A stretch of DNA of 24,315 bases from DATLGB01 sp038258425 (GTDB lineage Bacteria > Actinomycetota > Thermoleophilia > Solirubrobacterales > Solirubrobacteraceae), in assembly GCA_038258425.1 (NCBI GenBank), contig JBBSPV010000051.1, forward strand, positions 1-24,315, written 5' to 3'. The position numbers were made by a program, and so were the translations under genes. Within the stretch, counting starts at the first letter, position 1, and each line of letters begins with the position of its first letter. Below, piece after piece: positions 20,522-24,315 of the stretch. Under the pieces are notes generated by a model, which saw only the letters and a program-made list of their open reading frames with translations, made no database searches and had not been told where the DNA came from.

Positions 20522-21055
20522 TCATGCGCGCTTGCCGACCTTGCGGATGATGTGCTCGCCCTCGTAGCGGATGCCCTTGCCCTTGTAGGGCTCGGGCGGC
20601 CGCTGCTTGCGGATGATCGCCGCGGTCTCGCCGACGACCTGCTTGGAGTTGCCCTTCACGACGATGCGCGTGGGCACCGGCACCTCGAACTCGATGCCCT
20701 TCGGCGCCGGGATGCGCACGGGGTGCGAGTAGCCCAGGGCGAGCTCGAGGTCGGCACCCTTGAGCTGCGCGCGGTAGCCGACGCCCTGGATCTCGAGCGT
20801 CTTGGCGAAGCCGGTCGTGACGCCCTCGACCATGTTGGCCACCAGGGAGCGCGTGAGCCCGTGCAGGGCGCGGTGCTCGGCGCGGTCGGTCGGGCGCGTG
20901 ACGAGCACTTCCTCACCCTCCTGCGCGACCGCGATCTCGCGGTTCTTGCGCTCGTGGAGATCACCGCGCGGGCCGGCCACGCGGACCACTTCGGGTTCCA
21001 CGGTGACGGTGACGCCGGTCGGGACCGGGATGGGCTTTCTGCCGATGCGGGACAT
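20522..21055 (-). CDS. rplF: 50S ribosomal protein L6
   Basis: L6 sits near the factor-binding site and sarcin-ricin loop. The 177-residue protein begins MSRIGRKPIPVPTGVTVTV, has GVTTGFAKTLEIQGVGYRAQ, and ends with the signature PEPYKGKGIRYEGEHIIRKV. Length is normal. Confidence 0.97.
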   Translation of the reverse strand: MSRIGRKPIPVPTGVTVTVEPEVVRVAGPRGDLHERKNREIAVAQEGEEVLVTRPTDRAEHRALHGLTRSLVANMVEGVTTGFAKTLEIQGVGYRAQLKGADLELALGYSHPVRIPAPKGIEFEVPVPTRIVVKGNSKQVVGETAAIIRKQRPPEPYKGKGIRYEGEHIIRKVGKRA

Positions 21056-21078
21056 GGTGCGACGGTCCAGGCTAGGCG

Positions 21079-21483
21079 CTACCAGATGTAGGCGACGACC
21101 TCGCCGCCCACGCCCTGCTGACGAGCCTCGTGGCCCGTCAGGACGCCGTTGGAGGTGGACAGGATGGCGGTGCCCATGCCGCCGAGGACCTTGGGCACGG
21201 ACTTGGAGTCCACGTACGTGCGCCGGCCGGGCCGCGAGACGCGCTTGAGCCCGGAGATCACCGAGACGCGGGCCTCCGTGTACTTGAGCTCGACGCGCAG
21301 GGTCACGCCCGGGCCGTCCGTCGGCTCGTGGGTCTCGTAGCCGCGGATGTAGCCCTGCTCGGCGAGGACGCGGGCGACCTCGACCTTGAGCTTGGACGAC
21401 GGCAGCTCCACGGTCTCGTGGGCCGCGGTGATGCCGTTGCGGATCCGGGTGAGGAAGTCCGCGATGGGGTCGGTCATCGACAT
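21079..21483 (-). CDS. rpsH: 30S ribosomal protein S8
   Basis: S8 binds central-domain 16S rRNA and in some bacteria represses the spc operon. The 134-residue protein has MTDPIADFLTRIRNGI at the start, and the C-terminal RRTYVDSKSVPKVLGGMG plus ILSTSNGVLTGHEARQQGVG GEVVAYIW signature. The ATG at 21483 is used; an in-frame ATG two codons later (21477) is an alternative. Confidence 0.97.
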   Translation of the reverse strand: MSMTDPIADFLTRIRNGITAAHETVELPSSKLKVEVARVLAEQGYIRGYETHEPTDGPGVTLRVELKYTEARVSVISGLKRVSRPGRRTYVDSKSVPKVLGGMGTAILSTSNGVLTGHEARQQGVGGEVVAYIW

Positions 21484-21487
21484 GCGT

Positions 21488-21673
21488 CTACCAGCTCGAC
21501 TTCGTCATGCCGGGCACATAGCCGTCGTGGGCGAGCTCGCGCAGGCAGATGCGGCACATGCCGAACTTGCGGTACACCGAGCGCGCCCGGCCGCAGCGGC
21601 GGCAGCGGGTGTACTCGCGGGTCTTGTACTTCGCGGGGCGCTGCTGTCGCACCCACTGTGAGGTCTTCGCCAT
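21488..21673 (-). CDS. rpsN: 30S ribosomal protein S14 type Z (zinc-binding)
   Basis: This 61-residue short S14 carries the zinc knuckle C24-x2-C27 and C40-x2-C43 (YTRCRRCGRARSVYRKFGMC) and ends GYVPGMTKSSW, which identifies the C+ (type Z) form. It lies 4 bases before rpsH. Confidence 0.97.
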   Translation of the reverse strand: MAKTSQWVRQQRPAKYKTREYTRCRRCGRARSVYRKFGMCRICLRELAHDGYVPGMTKSSW

Positions 21674-21691
21674 GGTGGTCAGCGCTCCGGG

Positions 21692-22288
21692 TTACGCGGG
21701 GATCGGTTCGGACTTCAAGGACTCGAAGCCGGCCGGGCGCCCGTCGCGGGCGAACGGCATGCCGAGCGCGTCCAACAGGGTGAACGCCTCCGCATCGGTC
21801 TTCGCGGATGTGGTGATCGTGACGTCGAGACCGCGCACCTGGTCGATCTCGTCGTAGTCGATCTCGGGAAAGATGATCTGCTCGCGGACGCCCATGGAGT
21901 AGTTGCCGCGCCCGTCGAAGGACCGCGGGCTCAGGCCGCGGAAGTCGCGGATGCGCGGGATCGCGATGGACGTCAGGCGGTCGAGGAACTCGTAGGCGCG
22001 CACGTCGCGCAGCGTCGCGGTGAGGCCGACCGGCATGCCCTCGCGGACCTTGAACTGGGCGACGGACTTGCGCGCACGGCGGACGTTGGGCTTCTGGCCG
22101 GCGATCACGCCGAGCTGCGTCTGCGCGTTCTCGAGCATGCCGCGGTCCTGCTTGGCCTCGCCCACGCCCATGTTGAGCGTGATCTTCTCGAGCTTCGGGA
22201 CCTCCATGACCGACGTGTAGCCGAACTTCTCCTGGAGGGCTCCGCGCACGGATTCGAGGTAGATGGTCTTCATGCGGGCCGTGGCCAT
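21692..22288 (-). CDS. rplE: 50S ribosomal protein L5
   Basis: L5 bridges 5S rRNA and the P-site tRNA. The product has EVPKLEKITLNMGVGEAKQD, the RRARKSVAQFKVREGMPVG loop, FRGLSPRSFDGRGNYSMGVR and TITTSAKTDAEAFTLLDALG, all typical. The ATG at 22288 is one base after the rplX stop (TGAcATG), suggesting coupling and giving 198 residues. An ATG at 22273 (MKTIYLESV) would give 193. About 15 residues extend past the usual end (RPAGFESLKSEPIPA). Confidence 0.96.
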   Translation of the reverse strand: MATARMKTIYLESVRGALQEKFGYTSVMEVPKLEKITLNMGVGEAKQDRGMLENAQTQLGVIAGQKPNVRRARKSVAQFKVREGMPVGLTATLRDVRAYEFLDRLTSIAIPRIRDFRGLSPRSFDGRGNYSMGVREQIIFPEIDYDEIDQVRGLDVTITTSAKTDAEAFTLLDALGMPFARDGRPAGFESLKSEPIPA

Positions 22289-22289
22289 G

Positions 22290-22619
22290 TCAGTCGAGCT
22301 CCGTCTGCGACCGCTTGGCAACGCGCACGCGGCGCCCGTCGTCGCGGCGGATGACGCCGACGCGGGTCGGCTTGTTGTCCTTGGGGTCGACCAGGGCCAC
22401 GTTGGAGACGTGGACGGGACCCTCCTTCTCGATTACGCCGGCGGCCGCGTTCGGGTTGCCCGGCGTGGGGCGCTGGTGGCGCTTGACGACGTTGACGCCG
22501 GCCACGACGACCTTCTCGCGGCGTACGTCGACGCGCAGGACCTTGCCGGTCTTGCCCTTGTCCTTGCCCGAGGTCACGACCACGGTGTCGTCCGTCTTGA
22601 TGCGCAGGCCTCTCGCCAT
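22290..22619 (-). CDS. rplX: 50S ribosomal protein L24
   Basis: L24 is an early assembly initiator of the 50S subunit. The 109-residue protein has the KOW motif region VVVTSGKDKGKTGKVLRVDV, then VVVAGVNVVKRHQRPTPGNP and EGPVHVSNVALVDPKDNKP. Length is normal. Confidence 0.97.
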   Translation of the reverse strand: MARGLRIKTDDTVVVTSGKDKGKTGKVLRVDVRREKVVVAGVNVVKRHQRPTPGNPNAAAGVIEKEGPVHVSNVALVDPKDNKPTRVGVIRRDDGRRVRVAKRSQTELD

Positions 22620-22621
22620 GA

Positions 22622-22990
22622 CTAGAGGACCTCCGGCGCGAGGGAGACGATGCGCATGTAGCCGCCGTCGCGCAGCTCGCGGGCGACCGGGCCGAAGATG
22701 CGGGTGCCGCGCGGGGTGCCGGCGGCGTCGATGATCACCGCGGCGTTCTCGTCGAAGGCGATGTAGGTGCCGTCCGCGCGCCCGAACTCCTTGCGCGTGC
22801 GCACGACGACGGCCTTGACGACCTCGCCCTTCTTGACCGTGCCCTGGGGTACGGCCTGCTTGACGGCGGCGACGATGACGTCCCCGACCCCGGCGTAGCG
22901 GCGCTTGGAGCCGCCGACGACCCGGATGCAGAGCAGCTCGCGCGCGCCCGTGTTGTCGGCGACCCGGAGGCGGGACTCGTTCTGGATCAT
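22622..22990 (-). CDS. rplN: 50S ribosomal protein L14
   Basis: L14 lies at the subunit interface and forms bridges to 16S rRNA. The 122-residue product starts MIQNESRLRVADNTGARELL and ends ELRDGGYMRIVSLAPEVL, with the conserved KKGEVVKAVVVRTRKEFGR block. The ATG overlaps the rpsQ stop as ATGA, indicating coupling. Confidence 0.97.
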   Translation of the reverse strand: MIQNESRLRVADNTGARELLCIRVVGGSKRRYAGVGDVIVAAVKQAVPQGTVKKGEVVKAVVVRTRKEFGRADGTYIAFDENAAVIIDAAGTPRGTRIFGPVARELRDGGYMRIVSLAPEVL

Positions 22991-23535
22991 CGTGCGCGCT
23001 CCAGGACCTCGTCGAGGCGCCAGCGCTTCAGGCGCGACAGCGGCCGCGACTCGACCACGCGCACGCGGTCGCCGGCGTTGGCGTCGTTGGCCTCGTCGTG
23101 CGCGTGCAGCGTCGTGGAGGACCGGATGGTCTTCTGGTATCGGCGGTGCCGGCGGGCGGTCTCGATGCGGACGGTGATCGTCTTGTCGGCCTTGTCGGAG
23201 ACCACGATGCCCGTGCGCAGCTTGGCCGCGCCCTTGGCGTGCTCGGTCGGCTCCGGCGGCGGCGTGGTCTCGCGCTCGGCGCGCTTGGCCTTCAGCCGCG
23301 CCCGGTAGCGGCGCCGCTGCGCGGCCTTCTGGGCGCGCGCCTCGGCCCGGGCCTCGGGCGTCGGCGCCCGCCGCGGGCCGCGCTTGGCGACGGCCGCGCC
23401 GCGGCGGGCCTGACGGCGCGCCTTGGGGTCGAGCACCGGCGCCGGCTCCGCGGAGCTGGGCGTGGCCGTCTCGGCGACGTCGGCGGTCGGCTCGGTCTCG
23501 GGGGTCTCTTCGGAGTTCTGGGAGGTGTCTGACAT
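22987..23535 (-). CDS. rpsQ: 30S ribosomal protein S17 with ~100-residue charged N-terminal extension
   Basis: The canonical S17 fold occupies about residues 105-182 (LRTGIVVSDKADKTITVRIE, HRRYQKTIRSSTTLHAHDEA, and RPLSRLKRWRLDEVLERA). Before it lies an extension of about 104 residues: acidic, Thr/Glu/Pro-rich from 1 to 35, then very basic from 37 to 88 (RRQARRGAAVAKRGPRR, AQRRRYRARLKAKRAERE), then a PPPEP linker. Typical S17 is about 80-90 residues. The ATG at 23535 overlaps the rpmC stop (TGATG), which supports the long form; there is no ATG before the core at the usual place. The extension probably contacts rRNA or extra-ribosomal partners (inference). Confidence 0.94.
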   Translation of the reverse strand: MSDTSQNSEETPETEPTADVAETATPSSAEPAPVLDPKARRQARRGAAVAKRGPRRAPTPEARAEARAQKAAQRRRYRARLKAKRAERETTPPPEPTEHAKGAAKLRTGIVVSDKADKTITVRIETARRHRRYQKTIRSSTTLHAHDEANDANAGDRVRVVESRPLSRLKRWRLDEVLERAR

Positions 23536-23753
23536 CAGGAGGCGTTCGTCGGGGTGGAAGTCGGGTCGAGGCCGCGCTGGCGCGCCACGGTGAGGGCGCG
23601 GGCGAGGTCGCGGCGGACGTTGCCGAGGCGCGCGACGTTCTCCAGCTCACCCGTGGCGTGCTGCATGCGCAGGCCGAAGTGGTCGCGCCGGGTCGTCGCG
23701 ATGTGCTCGCGCAGGTCGTCGTCGTTGAGGTCTCGGAGGTCCTTGGCCTTCAT
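23535..23753 (-). CDS. rpmC: 50S ribosomal protein L29
   Basis: L29 lies beside the nascent-chain exit, near L23. The 72-residue protein has the two-helix pattern MKAKDLRDLNDDDLREHIAT and FGLRMQHATGELENVARLGN followed by VRRDLARALTVARQRG. It starts 4 bases after rplP and its stop is fused to the rpsQ start. Confidence 0.96.
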   Translation of the reverse strand: MKAKDLRDLNDDDLREHIATTRRDHFGLRMQHATGELENVARLGNVRRDLARALTVARQRGLDPTSTPTNAS

Positions 23754-23757
23754 GGCT

Positions 23758-24174
23758 TCAGTACGCGTCCTCTCGCAGGACGAACTTCGTCTTCACGGGC
23801 AGCTTGCGACCCGCCAGGCGCATCGCCTCGCGGGCGAGCTCCTCGTCGACGCCGGCCAGCTCGAACATCACGCGGCCCGGCTTGACGACCGCGACCCACC
23901 CCTCGGGGTTGCCCTTGCCGGAACCCATGCGGGTCTCGGCGGGCTTCTTGGTCACGGGCTTGTCAGGGTAGACGTTGATCCACACCTTGCCGCCGCGCTT
24001 GATCTTGCGGGTCATCGCGATGCGGGCGGCCTCGATCTGGCGGTTGGTGAGCCACGCCGCCTCGAGGGTCTTCAGCCCGTACTCGCCGAACTGCACGGAC
24101 GGCTGGGCGCGGGTGAGCCCGCGCTTTCGCCCTCGGTGCTGCTTGCGGTGCTTGACCCGCTTGGGAGACAGCAT
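23758..24174 (-). CDS. rplP: 50S ribosomal protein L16
   Basis: L16 helps organise the A-site tRNA region of the 50S. The 138-residue product starts MLSPKRVKHRKQHRGRKRGL and carries FGEYGLKTLEAAWLTNRQIE, RMGSGKGNPEGWVAVVKPGR and MFELAGVDEELAREAMRLAG, all diagnostic. Its ATG shares a base with the stop of the preceding gene (TGATG). Confidence 0.97.
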   Translation of the reverse strand: MLSPKRVKHRKQHRGRKRGLTRAQPSVQFGEYGLKTLEAAWLTNRQIEAARIAMTRKIKRGGKVWINVYPDKPVTKKPAETRMGSGKGNPEGWVAVVKPGRVMFELAGVDEELAREAMRLAGRKLPVKTKFVLREDAY

Positions 24175-24315
24175 CAGCGCGAGATCCCTCCGGAGAGATC
24201 GGGCCGGTCGCGTCCGCCGCGGCCGCCGCCCTGGCCGCCGCGGCCGCCGCCGCCGCCTCCGCGGCCACCGCCGCCGAAGCCGCCGCCACCGCCGCGACCA
24301 CCGCCGGACCCCCCG
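24174..24315 (-). CDS. rpsC: 3' end of a gene with Gly/Arg-rich (RGG-like) tail, by position ribosomal protein S3
   Basis: Only the last 46 codons are in the window. They encode a tail that is mostly glycine with regularly placed Arg and single Phe, Ser and Gln residues (patterns such as GGRGG, GGFGG, RGGQGGGRGGR), ending RDRPDLSGGISR. No S3 core is visible, so the identity rests on gene order: rpsC precedes rplP in the S10 operon of nearly all bacteria, and the TGATG overlap with rplP shows tight coupling. If correct, this S3 has an RGG-box-like C-terminal extension, unlike the charged tails of familiar actinobacterial S3. The GC-rich low-complexity DNA is also prone to sequencing error. Confidence 0.75.
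   Translation of the reverse strand, partial: GGSGGGRGGGGGFGGGGRGGGGGGRGGQGGGRGGRDRPDLSGGISR

Overview
The window is very GC-rich and reads as the chromosome of a high-GC actinobacterium. The gene content, leaderless-looking starts and style of the ribosomal cluster suggest a Thermoleophilia/Solirubrobacterales-like lineage, but that placement is inference; no 16S gene or species marker is present.

Left part (1-11180) is mixed housekeeping and accessory genes on both strands. A minus-strand ECF sigma factor with a fused zinc-binding anti-sigma-like domain and a membrane segment runs off the left edge. It is divergent from a NIF3-family gene. A sigma70-type promoter then drives a 59-residue helix-turn-helix-like protein and a long-chain acyl-CoA synthetase. 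A 42-residue zinc-ribbon-like protein overlaps tail-to-tail with a minus-strand pair (multi-pass membrane protein, patatin-like phospholipase). Divergent from that pair is a PBP4-type D-Ala-D-Ala carboxypeptidase, whose stop codon shares a CTAG with the stop of ligA. surE and ligA overlap by 4 bases and face away from a small NAD(P)-binding Rossmann protein.

Right part (11179-24315) is one long minus-strand ribosomal supercluster. In transcription order it is rpsC (3' end only), rplP, rpmC, rpsQ, rplN, rplX, rplE, rpsN, rpsH, rplF, rplR, rpsE, rpmD, rplO, secY, gap, adk, map, leader, rpmJ, rpsM, rpsK, rpsD, rpoA, rplQ, truA. This joins the end of the S10 operon, the spc operon and the alpha operon. 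Many junctions are coupled by TGATG or ATGA overlaps.

The most unusual features lie in this conserved cluster. (1) The 639-base secY-adk gap holds three copies of a 53-base hairpin element whose two stems are conserved, with the only stem changes in the divergent copy giving G.U wobbles in the transcribed sense, plus two copies of a 35-base hairpin repeat ending in an AGGAGG-type sequence. (2) infA is missing from its usual place between map and rpmJ; that space holds a candidate promoter and a strongly structured leader. (3) The rplF-rplR spacer can form two mutually exclusive hairpins, one covering the rplR ribosome binding site. (4) Several core proteins carry low-complexity additions: S3 has a Gly/Arg-rich tail, S17 a ~100-residue charged N-terminal extension, S5 a ~115-residue Ala/Glu tail, L15 a short acidic N-terminus, and RpoA a Gly-rich interdomain linker. 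No tRNA, rRNA, CRISPR array, transposase or phage gene was seen.
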